DNA of 64,000 nt from Martinezella tropici (GTDB taxonomy: Bacteria > Pseudomonadota > Alphaproteobacteria > Rhizobiales > Rhizobiaceae), in NCBI RefSeq assembly GCF_008370325.1, contig NZ_VNIP01000003.1, positions 248,001 to 312,000 of the forward strand. Reading direction: 5' to 3'. The notes under the pieces are model-generated. The model saw only the letters and a list, made by a program, of their open reading frames with translations. It was not told where the DNA came from and did no database searches. This document shows positions 51,075 to 59,607 of the stretch, piece after piece. Each line of letters begins with the position of its first letter. Within the stretch, counting starts at the first letter, position 1. The position numbers were made by a program, and so were the translations under genes.

Positions 51075-52517
51075 ATGCGCATCGCCGTCGGAGGCATTCA
51101 TATCGAATGCAGCACCTACAATCCCGTCCTGAACGAAGAGAAGGACTTTCGCGTCCTGCGCGGCGCGGAGCTGACCGCAGCACCCTACTTCGCCTTTCTG
51201 AGGGATTACGATGGCGAATTCCTACCGATCATCCATGCCAGAGCCATCGCCGGCGGTCCTGTCGCGCGCCAGACCTATGAGGCCTTCAAGGCGGAATTCC
51301 TGGATGGGCTGAAGGCATTGCTGCCGCTTGACGGGCTCTATCTCGCCATGCACGGCGCCATGTATGTCGAGGGCATGGAAGATGCGGAAGGCGACTGGAT
51401 CAGTGCGGCCCGCGCCGTCGTCGGCGACGACTGCATGGTCTCGGCGAGCTACGACCTGCATGGCAATGTCACCCAGCGCATCATCGATGCGCTCGACATG
51501 TATTCCACCTATCGCACGGCGCCGCATATCGATGTCGAGGAAACCATGCGCCGTGCCGTCAAGATGCTGACGGAAAGCCTGAAGACCGGCGTGAAACCCA
51601 TCCTACTCTGGGCGCCGATCCCGGTGGTGCTGCCGGGCGAACGCACCAGCACCGTCGATGAGCCGGCCAAGAGCCTCTACGACATGCTGCCCCGGATCGA
51701 CGCCCTCGACGGCGTCTGGGATGCGTCGCTCATGGTCGGCTATGTCTGGGCCGACGAACCGCGCGCCACGGCCGCCGCCATCATGACCGGCACGGATCGA
51801 GCGGTGCTCGAGCGCGAGGCAAAGCGCTTAGCGCAGGCCTATTGGGATGTGCGCAAGGATTTCGTTTTCGGCTCGGAGACCGGCTCGATCGAGCAATGTG
51901 TCGCAAGGGCGATTGCGAGCGCGACCGCGCCCGTGGTTCTGGCGGAATCCGGCGACAATCCGACGGGCGGCGGCGTCGGCGACCGCGCCGACGTGTTGGC
52001 GGAACTGATTGCCAAGGGCGCGCAAGGCGTGATCTTCGCCGGCATTGCCGACAAGGCCGCGACAGAAGCCTGCTACTCCGCCGGCCTCGGCGCCACGCTC
52101 GATCTTTCCGTCGGCGCGTCGCTCGACACGGCGGGCAGCAAACCGGTGAAGGGCCGCTTCACCATCAAGTTCCTGCTCGACGTCGCGGAGGCGAGCGACG
52201 CGCAGGCGGTCGTCTCTATCGGCGACATAGACCTCGTCCTGTCGGCCAAGCGCCGTCCCTATCACAATATCGCCGACTTCACCCGCCTTGGGCTCGATCC
52301 AAACAAGGCGAAGATCATCGTCGTCAAATCCGGCTACCTCTCACCGGAACTGGCGCCGATCGCCAATCCGAACCTGATGGCGCTGTCGCCCGGTGTCGTC
52401 GATCAGTTCGTCGAGCGCCTGCCGCGCCTGCGCAAGCAGAAGCCGACCTACCCCTTCGACAAGGATTTCGACTTCACACCCGAAACAGCTCTTTCGGCGC
52501 GCGCCCTCGGTCGTTGA
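51075..52517 (+). CDS. M81 family metallopeptidase (MlrC-like)
   Basis: About 480 residues starting MRIAVGGIHIECSTYNP, the M81/MlrC opening with its metal-binding His and Glu. AMHGAMYVEGMEDAEGDWI is the signature segment, and ASYDLHGNVTQRIIDALDMYSTYRTAPHIDVEETMRRAV carries further His residues. DNPTGGGVGDRADVLAEL is in the C-terminal MlrC domain. MlrC degrades linearised microcystin in Sphingomonas, but most homologues occur in bacteria without that pathway and probably act on other peptides or small amides. Eight bases after the ROK regulator. Confidence 0.9.
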   Translation: MRIAVGGIHIECSTYNPVLNEEKDFRVLRGAELTAAPYFAFLRDYDGEFLPIIHARAIAGGPVARQTYEAFKAEFLDGLKALLPLDGLYLAMHGAMYVEGMEDAEGDWISAARAVVGDDCMVSASYDLHGNVTQRIIDALDMYSTYRTAPHIDVEETMRRAVKMLTESLKTGVKPILLWAPIPVVLPGERTSTVDEPAKSLYDMLPRIDALDGVWDASLMVGYVWADEPRATAAAIMTGTDRAVLEREAKRLAQAYWDVRKDFVFGSETGSIEQCVARAIASATAPVVLAESGDNPTGGGVGDRADVLAELIAKGAQGVIFAGIADKAATEACYSAGLGATLDLSVGASLDTAGSKPVKGRFTIKFLLDVAEASDAQAVVSIGDIDLVLSAKRRPYHNIADFTRLGLDPNKAKIIVVKSGYLSPELAPIANPNLMALSPGVVDQFVERLPRLRKQKPTYPFDKDFDFTPETALSARALGR

Positions 52518-52734
52518 AGGGTCTTGCCCGGATGGAAGAGGCTGCTGCACCGATCCGGCCTTGACGCCCTCGAAATCCGGGCAAATATCGCACCGAAACT
52601 CGCTTCTACAAGTCTTGTTGATCCGTGAGAACTCTCTCCGCAGATTCCTCGATTCTTGTCATCGAGCGGGCTGGCACATACTTTCTCCGGAGCCACTCAA
52701 GCTTCTTTCGAGGTTAGGGCCTAAAGGACGCCGG
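52518..52734. other. Intergenic stretch before the IS remnant
   Basis: 217 bp with no gene. No repeat ends or terminator could be recognised. It continues into the transposase remnant at 52735. Confidence 0.4.
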
Positions 52735-52850
52735 CCAAGCGTTACGGATCAATCACGAGACCGTCGCCAAGTGGCGCAAGCGGACATCAGTCGCAGACCT
52801 TCCAATCGGCCCGAAAGAACCGAGATCGACGGCCATTGCGCCTTTCGTTA
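52735..52850 (+). pseudogene. Frameshifted remnant of an IS481-type transposase
   Basis: The frame from 52735 reads AKRYG, then after a one-base loss the frame from 52749 reads INHETVAKWRKRTSVADLPI and GPKEPRSTAIAPF. Together these match the helix-turn-helix start of IS481-family transposases (a KRYGINPKTVAKWR..R..D.P.GPKEPRST pattern). About 39 residues remain, and the rest of the transposase is gone. It lies 126 bp upstream of the polysaccharide genes. Confidence 0.7.
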
Positions 52851-52976
52851 ACGCAAGTCGAAGGTCACCCCTTGCCTGCTAAATTTCGCCACGCTAAATT
52901 ACGCAAGATTTAGTTGTATTTTGCCGACATTAGCTCGGCGGCCTACTCCGCTAACCCGATCCTCTCGTATGCTGAC

Positions 52977-54209
52977 ATGATTTGGAATCATCGCATTACC
53001 CGTGTTATCGTAGGTCTGCTGCTGTTGGCGCTCGCAATTGTCGTCTCCTTGCCAGCAATCACCGGCTATACAAGCCGTGACGGCACCGTCAATGCTCGGC
53101 TGGCACTCGTCAATGCTCCTATAGATGGCGTGATTTCAGGTGAGCCCGTCAAAGTCGGCACTCCCATCAAAGCCGGCCAAAGCCTCGTGGAAATCAGCAA
53201 TCCGCGCGTGAACCGCGCGGTTCTGGCGTCACTCGAAGCAGAGCGCAACACCGCCCGCGATCGTGTGATTGCCCTGAAGAGGGAACGCGACGACCTCTCG
53301 CAGCTTCGCGAACAACTGAGCAATCGCTTGGAAATCTTCAAGCAGGCCACGATTTCGAACCTCGAACGCGAAGTCGATATCCTGCGAAAGAGAGTAGAGG
53401 TTTCGCAGGCACAGGATCTCGCTGCACAGGTAGACCTCGACCGCCGCAAAGAGCTCGCCTCCAGGGGTATTCTCACGCAAAGGATGGTCGATGCGGCACG
53501 GGCCGCTGGCGCCGCAACCGTCGGTGAGGTCGAAGTGAGCAATCTGACCGTCGATCAATTGCAACAGCGGCTGAGCGCGGTTCGACAAGGTATTTTTGTG
53601 TTCGGAGATGGTCAAAATGACGTCCCATACTCCCGGCAGCGCCAGGACGAGGTTATCGTCCACATCAGCGATTTGAACTCACGCATAGCCGAAAATGAAA
53701 CACGAGCCGCGGAGGTCGAAAAGCAGCTGACCGAGGAGGGCATCCGCGTTAGCAGCCTTGAGTCCGCGACGGCGACGGCGCCGTTCGACGGCGTCGTTTG
53801 GAGCAGAAGCGTCGTCAACGGCTCCAATGTCGTCCTTAACAATGAGCTCATGCGAATACTGGATTGTCGGGAACTGTTTGTCGACATCCTCGTCCCCGAA
53901 GTGGATTATGATGATATCTATCCCGGGCTGGTCGCGCAGGTTCGCTTACTTGGGCGCAGCGATGTTTTCAAAGGCGAGGTCGTTTCCGTGAAAGGCAGTT
54001 CGGCAGCTATGGAAACCGATTCGTTTGCAGCCAGCCTGCCGATTTCATCACAACGCAGTGCTCGTATTCGGGTTCGCCTGGAATCATCCATCATGAACGG
54101 CGATTTCGAGAATTTCTGCCAAGTGGGACGGACAGTCCAGGTCCGGTTTCCCAGGCGCGGGATCGGTCTTTCGAATTGGGTCAAGAACCTGTGGTTCAGT
54201 ATCTTCTAG
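52977..54209 (+). CDS. bgsB: HlyD-type membrane fusion protein of a beta-glucan synthase (BgsB-like)
   Basis: About 410 residues from the Met of MIWNHR. One membrane helix at about residues 10-30 (VIVGLLLLALAIVVSLPAI), a lipoyl half-motif (APIDGVISGEPVKVGTPIKAGQSLVEI), a long coiled coil (about 80-260) and a second half-motif (ATAPFDGVVWSRSVVNGSNVVLNNELMRI). It is periplasmic and anchored in the inner membrane. In S. meliloti, bgsB encodes such a protein upstream of the mixed-linkage glucan synthase bgsA, the same order as here. The frame starts at a TTG at 52914, but ATG 52977 is preferred. Neither start has a clear ribosome binding site. Confidence 0.75.
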   Translation: MIWNHRITRVIVGLLLLALAIVVSLPAITGYTSRDGTVNARLALVNAPIDGVISGEPVKVGTPIKAGQSLVEISNPRVNRAVLASLEAERNTARDRVIALKRERDDLSQLREQLSNRLEIFKQATISNLEREVDILRKRVEVSQAQDLAAQVDLDRRKELASRGILTQRMVDAARAAGAATVGEVEVSNLTVDQLQQRLSAVRQGIFVFGDGQNDVPYSRQRQDEVIVHISDLNSRIAENETRAAEVEKQLTEEGIRVSSLESATATAPFDGVVWSRSVVNGSNVVLNNELMRILDCRELFVDILVPEVDYDDIYPGLVAQVRLLGRSDVFKGEVVSVKGSSAAMETDSFAASLPISSQRSARIRVRLESSIMNGDFENFCQVGRTVQVRFPRRGIGLSNWVKNLWFSIF

Positions 54210-56185
54210 CTCTCGCTCCGACCTTTCTCGTAATGGCTTTCTTTCTTCTGGGGCCATTCAATTGGTCACGCCATCATAGCTGGACCAGGACGATCACCTG
54301 CGGGTTCGTCGCAGCTGTTGCACTACGCTACATGCTTTGGCGCTTCACGCAAACCGTCCTTCCCTATCCCTATGATGGAATCAATTTCTTTTGGGTCTGG
54401 CTCGTTTTCGTCGTCGAGATGTTAGCCTTCACCGACGTCGTGCTTTTCCTTGTGCTCATGAGCCGTTACGTCAACCGAAGCGCCGAGACGGACGGGCTAG
54501 GCACCACCTTTTTTGCCCGTGAGAGACGCGAACTACCGACCGTTGACGTCTTCATTCCCACCTACAATGAGCCGCTGGACGTTCTGGAAAGGACAATCGT
54601 AGGCGCCCTGTCGCTCGATTATCCCGCCGACAAACTCAAAGTCTATGTCCTCGACGATCAGCGCCGCGATTGGCTCAAAACCTTTTGCGAACAGAAAAAC
54701 GCCATTCACGTTACGCGCAGCAACAACGCACATGCCAAAGCCGGCAACATGAATAACGGCTTGCAGGTCAGCTCGGGTGAATTCGTTGCCGTGTTCGATG
54801 CCGACTTCGTGCCCTACCGGCACTTTCTTCGTCGGACATTACCCTTCTTTTCCGATGAAACCATTGGCATCGTCCAGACACCCCAGCATTTTTTCAATGC
54901 CGATCCGGTGCAGACGAATTTGGGGCTTGAGAACATCTGGCCGGATGAACAACGCCTGTTCTTCGACGAAATCGCGCCCAGCCGGGATGGATGGGATGTC
55001 AGTTTCTGCTGTGGCTCATGTTCGATCGCACGACGTACGGCAGTCGAAGCGATCGGCGGCTTTCCGACGGAGTCCATCACAGAGGATCTGCTGACTACAC
55101 TTTCCATGCTCAACAAGGGTTACAAGACGCGCTATTTGAACGAACGTCTTTCGATGGGGCTCGCGGCGGAAAATCTGACCGGCTATTTCGTTCAGCGTGA
55201 GCGCTGGTGCCAGGGGGGCATTCAAACGCTTTTCCTGCACAATGGCCCATTGCGCGGCCCAGGACTATCGCTTTTCCAACGCATCATGTTCCTGCCGGCT
55301 TCATGGTTGGTGCAGTATCTGGTCCGCTTGATGATTCTGGTCATCCCGATTGCTTATCTCTGGTTCGGACTGCTGCCGCTTTATTTCACGGATATGGCCG
55401 ACTATGTCTCCTATCAAGTTCCGCTGCTGGCGGCCTATTTCCTTCTCATGCTTTGGATAACACCAACACGATATTTGCCGGTAATCTCAAGCGCCGTCGG
55501 AACCTTTGCGACGTTCCGAATGCTGCCGACCGTTGTGTCGAGCCTGATACGACCCTTCGGCAAGCCCTTTAGAGTGACGCCGAAGGGCAGCGGCAACCAA
55601 GCAGGCCAATTTGACCGGTACACGTTTTCCTGGATCGCAACCTTGATCATGATCACCGCCCTCGGATTACTGATCGATATTGTCCCCGAGACCACGCAAC
55701 TTCAGGCTGAATTTTCGCCGATCGCAGCCTTTTGGGCAGGCATCAATATCGTCGTTTTGCTTATCGCCTCCCTAATTTGCTTTGAGAAACCCCAGCGACT
55801 GTTCCATGCCTTCAAATTGGACGAACCCGCCACAGTAGACGACATTTCTGGCCGGCTGGTTAGCCTGGCGCTGGACAAGGCGGTCGTGGCAATCCCCCCC
55901 GATTCACAATTCGAGTCTAAATCGGTCACCTTGCACCTTAAAGGCTTTGCGCCTTTCAATGCGGAATTGAGGCAGGTCACGCAGCGACGCAGGAGCATGA
56001 GCCGCGGCGGCGACAGGCAAGCATACTATCTCCACCTTCACTTCGATCTCCACGGCGCTATTCGAGACGAAATGATCGTGAAGCTCTACACGGGAGAATA
56101 TTCGCAGGATATTCCAGACATCGACAAGGTCGCCGTGTCAGTCAATCTTCTGCTGCGCTCCTTCGGCCGGGTACGCACATTTTAA
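54176..56185 (+). CDS. bgsA: CESA-like GT2 glycosyltransferase, mixed-linkage beta-glucan synthase-like (BgsA)
   Basis: About 669 residues, inner membrane. Two to three N-terminal helices, then the GT2 catalytic domain with DD160-161 (VLDDQRRDW), DAD208-210 (VFDADFVPY), TED302-304 and Q340-W344 (QRERW), all processive synthase motifs. Four or more C-terminal helices follow and a 110-residue cytosolic tail. The tail lacks the RxxxR and (D/N)xSxxG motifs of a PilZ domain. S. meliloti BgsA has the same plan and is activated by cyclic-di-GMP through its C-terminus. It would polymerise and export a beta-1,3/1,4 glucan with BgsB. The start is TTG 54176 or GTG 54191; it overlaps bgsB by 34 or 19 bp. 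Confidence 0.8.
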   Translation: MGQEPVVQYLLALAPTFLVMAFFLLGPFNWSRHHSWTRTITCGFVAAVALRYMLWRFTQTVLPYPYDGINFFWVWLVFVVEMLAFTDVVLFLVLMSRYVNRSAETDGLGTTFFARERRELPTVDVFIPTYNEPLDVLERTIVGALSLDYPADKLKVYVLDDQRRDWLKTFCEQKNAIHVTRSNNAHAKAGNMNNGLQVSSGEFVAVFDADFVPYRHFLRRTLPFFSDETIGIVQTPQHFFNADPVQTNLGLENIWPDEQRLFFDEIAPSRDGWDVSFCCGSCSIARRTAVEAIGGFPTESITEDLLTTLSMLNKGYKTRYLNERLSMGLAAENLTGYFVQRERWCQGGIQTLFLHNGPLRGPGLSLFQRIMFLPASWLVQYLVRLMILVIPIAYLWFGLLPLYFTDMADYVSYQVPLLAAYFLLMLWITPTRYLPVISSAVGTFATFRMLPTVVSSLIRPFGKPFRVTPKGSGNQAGQFDRYTFSWIATLIMITALGLLIDIVPETTQLQAEFSPIAAFWAGINIVVLLIASLICFEKPQRLFHAFKLDEPATVDDISGRLVSLALDKAVVAIPPDSQFESKSVTLHLKGFAPFNAELRQVTQRRRSMSRGGDRQAYYLHLHFDLHGAIRDEMIVKLYTGEYSQDIPDIDKVAVSVNLLLRSFGRVRTF

Positions 56186-56330
56186 GCCGGAGTTGAATCC
56201 TCACTTCTGATTTGAGCAGTGCATACGGACTAATATTGTGCCCGCCTACATGAGTACGCAAAGAATGAGCGAGCCTACAGGCTTTCGCCATCCTGTCGGC
56301 GACGGTCGTGCCGGCAATGAGCGGGCATTG

Positions 56331-56669
56331 TTACGTCAAACGCAAATCCACAAGAGGGTGGAGCTTCTTGAGATTCGGCAGGGATTTCGTTTGCCAGGGG
56401 ATTTGCGACGAGCCGCATATGGTGAGGTGAATATCCGGATTCTTGCGTGCTTCGATCGTCAATTTAGCAAGCAGATTGATGCCGGATGAGTTCAAAAACT
56501 GTAGACCAGTCAGATCGAAAGTCGCTTTGCCGCTGCCTCCATAGAGAATCTCCCTGGCCAGATCATAGACCGGCGCATAGGCATCAGGACCCGCCATGCG
56601 CATGGTCCCGTCGAAATACAAGGTACTGCCTTCGGACCAGACGCGGAATGCTTCTTCTTTGATTTCCAT
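56331..56669 (-). CDS. STAS-domain anti-anti-sigma-type protein
   Basis: A 112-residue single STAS domain of the SpoIIAA/RsbV kind. [20 protein letters not shown] is the phosphorylation segment, in which Ser61 or Ser62 corresponds to the regulatory Ser and Asn60 replaces the usual Asp. Such proteins are phosphorylated by a GHKL kinase and dephosphorylated by a SpoIIE-type phosphatase. Both are encoded immediately upstream on the same strand (18 bp and further), so it is the last gene of a partner-switch operon. It is convergent with bgsA across 145 bp. Confidence 0.9.
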   Translation of the reverse strand: MEIKEEAFRVWSEGSTLYFDGTMRMAGPDAYAPVYDLAREILYGGSGKATFDLTGLQFLNSSGINLLAKLTIEARKNPDIHLTICGSSQIPWQTKSLPNLKKLHPLVDLRLT

Positions 56670-56687
56670 AAAGGGCCTCTCGCGGGT

Positions 56688-57242
56688 TCATGTCGATGGA
56701 ATCGCCATCGCGGCATAGGTTTGCAGCTTGATCTGCTTGTGCGGACCATGCTCATCAAAATGCCAGGCCAAATCAGCCTGGTAGTCGCTCATCAACGTCA
56801 ACAGTCCTAACCCGGACGCATTGTTTCCTGCAAGAACGCTTGCTTCGATCTGTTCTATGAGGAGATCGCCGGGATCACCGGCCGTCACCTTCTGCAATAG
56901 TTGTTGGAAGCGGGCAGCCGCTACGCGGTCGATCAGGTTCACGATCCGCATCTTGAAATGATCGGTATCCAGCAAGGCCTCGATAAGGATTTCGCCTGAG
57001 CCGCGAAACTTGATGGAATTTTCGATGAGCTCGTTGGTCAGGTAACCGATGTCGTGTCGCACCGTCTTGTATTGGCGCTCGGAAGCGCGGAAACCGAGCG
57101 CCATCGTCTCCGCGATAAAGTCTGATGTCATGGCCGAATGGCGCCACGCCAGATGAAGCGGACCGTCGAACAGGCGAATGCGAAGGGCATTGGCGGCGTC
57201 GAACGAAACCAGATCTTCCCTGCCGAAAGTTGCTGTCGTCAT
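56688..57242 (-). CDS. GHKL-type anti-sigma/SiaB-like protein kinase
   Basis: A 184-residue protein of the SiaB/DUF6272-like histidine-kinase-fold group. The N-box is YLTNELIENSIKF (Asn70, Glu71, Glu74, Asn75), and a glycine-rich segment NNASGLGLLTLMSDYQADL is at about 138-156. The DxGxG box between them is not clear (IVNLIDRVAAARF). In Pseudomonas, SiaB phosphorylates SiaC to control the diguanylate cyclase SiaD. Here the phosphorylation target is presumably the STAS protein encoded next. It starts five bases after the phosphatase gene. Confidence 0.8.
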   Translation of the reverse strand: MTTATFGREDLVSFDAANALRIRLFDGPLHLAWRHSAMTSDFIAETMALGFRASERQYKTVRHDIGYLTNELIENSIKFRGSGEILIEALLDTDHFKMRIVNLIDRVAAARFQQLLQKVTAGDPGDLLIEQIEASVLAGNNASGLGLLTLMSDYQADLAWHFDEHGPHKQIKLQTYAAMAIPST

Positions 57243-57246
57243 CTCC

Positions 57247-59607
57247 TCACCTGTGCCGCATCACCACCAGGGTAATATCGTCATGGATCTTATGGGTCCC
57301 GATATAAGTCATTAAATCGTCGAGTATGCCCTCGACGACCTCTTCCGCAGTCCCGCCATGCAGGCGGCGGGCATCCTCCAAAAGCCTGTCGAAGCCGAAC
57401 AGCTCGCCCTTTGAATTCTCCGCTTCGGTGACACCGTCGGTGTGCAGGATAACCATGTCGCCTTTCTCGAAGGGCACTTGCCGCGTATCGATAAAGGGAG
57501 CTATGTCGAGCTCGAGGCCGACCGGAAGACCGAGATCGCCCGTGTCTATCCGCTCCACCTTGCCATCCTGGCGAATAATGATCATGTCTTCGTGCTGACC
57601 GGATACCGTCAGTTTCTCGCCGTCATAGTCGAGGAACGACAAGGTTAGATGCTTGTCGGTCCGTGTCCGTTCGATGTTCTTGAAGATTGTGCGGTTGAGA
57701 TCGGTCAGGAATTTTGCCGGATCCATCTCGCCTGCCTCCTGCAGGGCGCGGGCGATCGATTGCACCATCAGCATCAGCACGCCGCTCTCCAGCCCGTGAC
57801 CGGTCACGTCACCGATGCCGATCTTCAGGTTGTTTCCGTTCTGCAGAACATCATAGTAGTCGCCGCCGACTTCGTCGGCCGGGCGCATATAGGCAGCTAT
57901 CTCCAGATGTTTGTTGGCCGTCAGCTCCTTGGCCCGTGGCAGGACCATGAGCTGGATCTGCCTGGCGACATTGAGCTCCGCACCCAGCCGCAGGTTTTCG
58001 TTCTTCAATTGACTGTTGAGGGTTGAAATCTCTTCCTTGGCCGCCTCGATCTCCTTGGTTCGCTCCGAAACGAGGTTTTCGAGGTTTTCGGTGTGGAAGC
58101 TGATATCCTCCGCCATCCGGTTGAATGCGATGCCGGCTTCCGCCACCTCGTCCCTGGTCGAGATATCGACCCTGACCGAATAATCCTTCGCCTGTATGCG
58201 TTTGGCGGCGCTCGCCAGCGCACTGATGCCGCTGGTAACGCGCTTCGAGGCAGCAAACACCGCGGCCGTGACGATGATCAGGGACACCAGCACCGCCATG
58301 ATCTGATAGAGCAGGATGCGGTTGGTCGCCCGCGATATCTCGTCCTTGGCGGCAATGAGCGAAGCATAGATCTCGCGCTCAGGCACCACTATTCCCAGCG
58401 ACATGACTTCGCGTTGCACCGGTCCGTCCACCCAGAGATTGGTCGGGGGCAATTGCTTGACAACCACGAGATAGGGAACGTCCTCTCCCTGTTCGCGGAG
58501 GCTAATGTGCTGGATCGCACCATCGGCGTCGAGCGGCAGCTTGGTGATGGCCGCCTGCATGCTGTTGCGCAAGGATCGGTCGAGGCCGGTAACCCCCTTG
58601 GCGGCAGCATCGCTGGCGGCGCGCAAGCCGATGACCTTTTCGCCCACCGGGTTGATTGCGACGACGTTTCCGTTCGACATAGTGAGGAAGCCGAAGCCGG
58701 TTTGGGCGACTTTGACGTGTTCAACGATTTCGGCAAGTTGTGTGAGCGTGATATCGGCGCCGGCGGCGCCGGCCAAATGATGCCGATCCGGCGTCCAGAG
58801 CGGATGAAAAAAGCTGACGATCAGCTTGCCGGTGATGGCGTCGGTATAGGGGGCCGTCTGGGTGATGTAATCGGCAACGGGGCGCGATGACGGGTTGGAG
58901 GCCCATTGCTGCCAGGATTCGTAGAGCCCCGGAAAAAAGAAGGTCCAGAAGTCTGCGCTATTGTGCCCGGGATAGAGTTTGTCGAAGGTCTGTGCCTGGG
59001 TCGTATAGGGCGCAGTCCGGAAAATCGGGCGCTCCCTCGGGCCGATATAGTACATCTGTAGCTTCGATGCGCCGTTATGCAGCAAGGAAGGGGCTACCAG
59101 ATCGAGCACCGCGCTCCATTCTACGTCGGCCTGTACCTGAGGCAGGGGATGATGATCCTTGTCGAGCAGGTAACCCCAGACGCTGATGACCGAGGGCGTG
59201 CCGGGTGGGTTTTGCGACCATTGGCCAACCGGGTCGTAGGTCACCGTTACGGCGCCTGGAGAGGCTCTGCTCATGGCAGCACCGACGTCGACACTTCTCG
59301 CCGGATCATCGATCTGTCCCTGAAGCACGCCTGCCAGCGCCTTCACATCGGAATGGACCTGGTTGATCAGCAGACCGACCTCTGCGGCGGTCGAATCCGC
59401 ATAGGAGCGAATGTAATCCTGGCTCGCCTTCTCCAGACCCTGTCCCACCTCGGTCGTGGCGTTGCGCGAAAGGCGCTGCACGTTCCACAGCGCAAGGCCA
59501 CCGCTGACCAGGAGGTCGAACAGAACCGCTCCCCCCACGACGAGCAGAAACTTGGCACGAAATGAGCGCAGCCCGAGCCGTTGCTTGGCAATTGACATGT
59601 CTGTCAT
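57247..59607 (-). CDS. Membrane SpoIIE-type PP2C phosphatase with sensor and HAMP (SiaA-like)
   Basis: A 786-residue protein. TM1 is at about residues 22-42, a large periplasmic double-Cache-like sensor at about 45-425 (contains RERPIFRTAPYTTQAQ and AGAAGADITLTQLAEIVE), TM2 at about 432-452, HAMP at about 455-510, a coiled coil at 512-545 and a SpoIIE phosphatase domain at 555-786 (GGDYYDV, GDVTGHG, HTDGVTE and HDDITLVVMR supply the metal Asp residues). It senses a periplasmic signal and dephosphorylates the STAS partner. It overlaps the upstream methyltransferase gene by four bases. The plan is that of Pseudomonas SiaA. Confidence 0.92.
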   Translation of the reverse strand: MTDMSIAKQRLGLRSFRAKFLLVVGGAVLFDLLVSGGLALWNVQRLSRNATTEVGQGLEKASQDYIRSYADSTAAEVGLLINQVHSDVKALAGVLQGQIDDPARSVDVGAAMSRASPGAVTVTYDPVGQWSQNPPGTPSVISVWGYLLDKDHHPLPQVQADVEWSAVLDLVAPSLLHNGASKLQMYYIGPRERPIFRTAPYTTQAQTFDKLYPGHNSADFWTFFFPGLYESWQQWASNPSSRPVADYITQTAPYTDAITGKLIVSFFHPLWTPDRHHLAGAAGADITLTQLAEIVEHVKVAQTGFGFLTMSNGNVVAINPVGEKVIGLRAASDAAAKGVTGLDRSLRNSMQAAITKLPLDADGAIQHISLREQGEDVPYLVVVKQLPPTNLWVDGPVQREVMSLGIVVPEREIYASLIAAKDEISRATNRILLYQIMAVLVSLIIVTAAVFAASKRVTSGISALASAAKRIQAKDYSVRVDISTRDEVAEAGIAFNRMAEDISFHTENLENLVSERTKEIEAAKEEISTLNSQLKNENLRLGAELNVARQIQLMVLPRAKELTANKHLEIAAYMRPADEVGGDYYDVLQNGNNLKIGIGDVTGHGLESGVLMLMVQSIARALQEAGEMDPAKFLTDLNRTIFKNIERTRTDKHLTLSFLDYDGEKLTVSGQHEDMIIIRQDGKVERIDTGDLGLPVGLELDIAPFIDTRQVPFEKGDMVILHTDGVTEAENSKGELFGFDRLLEDARRLHGGTAEEVVEGILDDLMTYIGTHKIHDDITLVVMRHR

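Noticed and set aside
55850..56150. PilZ domain at the end of the glucan synthase
   Set aside because: The RxxxR and DxSxxG motifs are not present, so the domain cannot be called from sequence.
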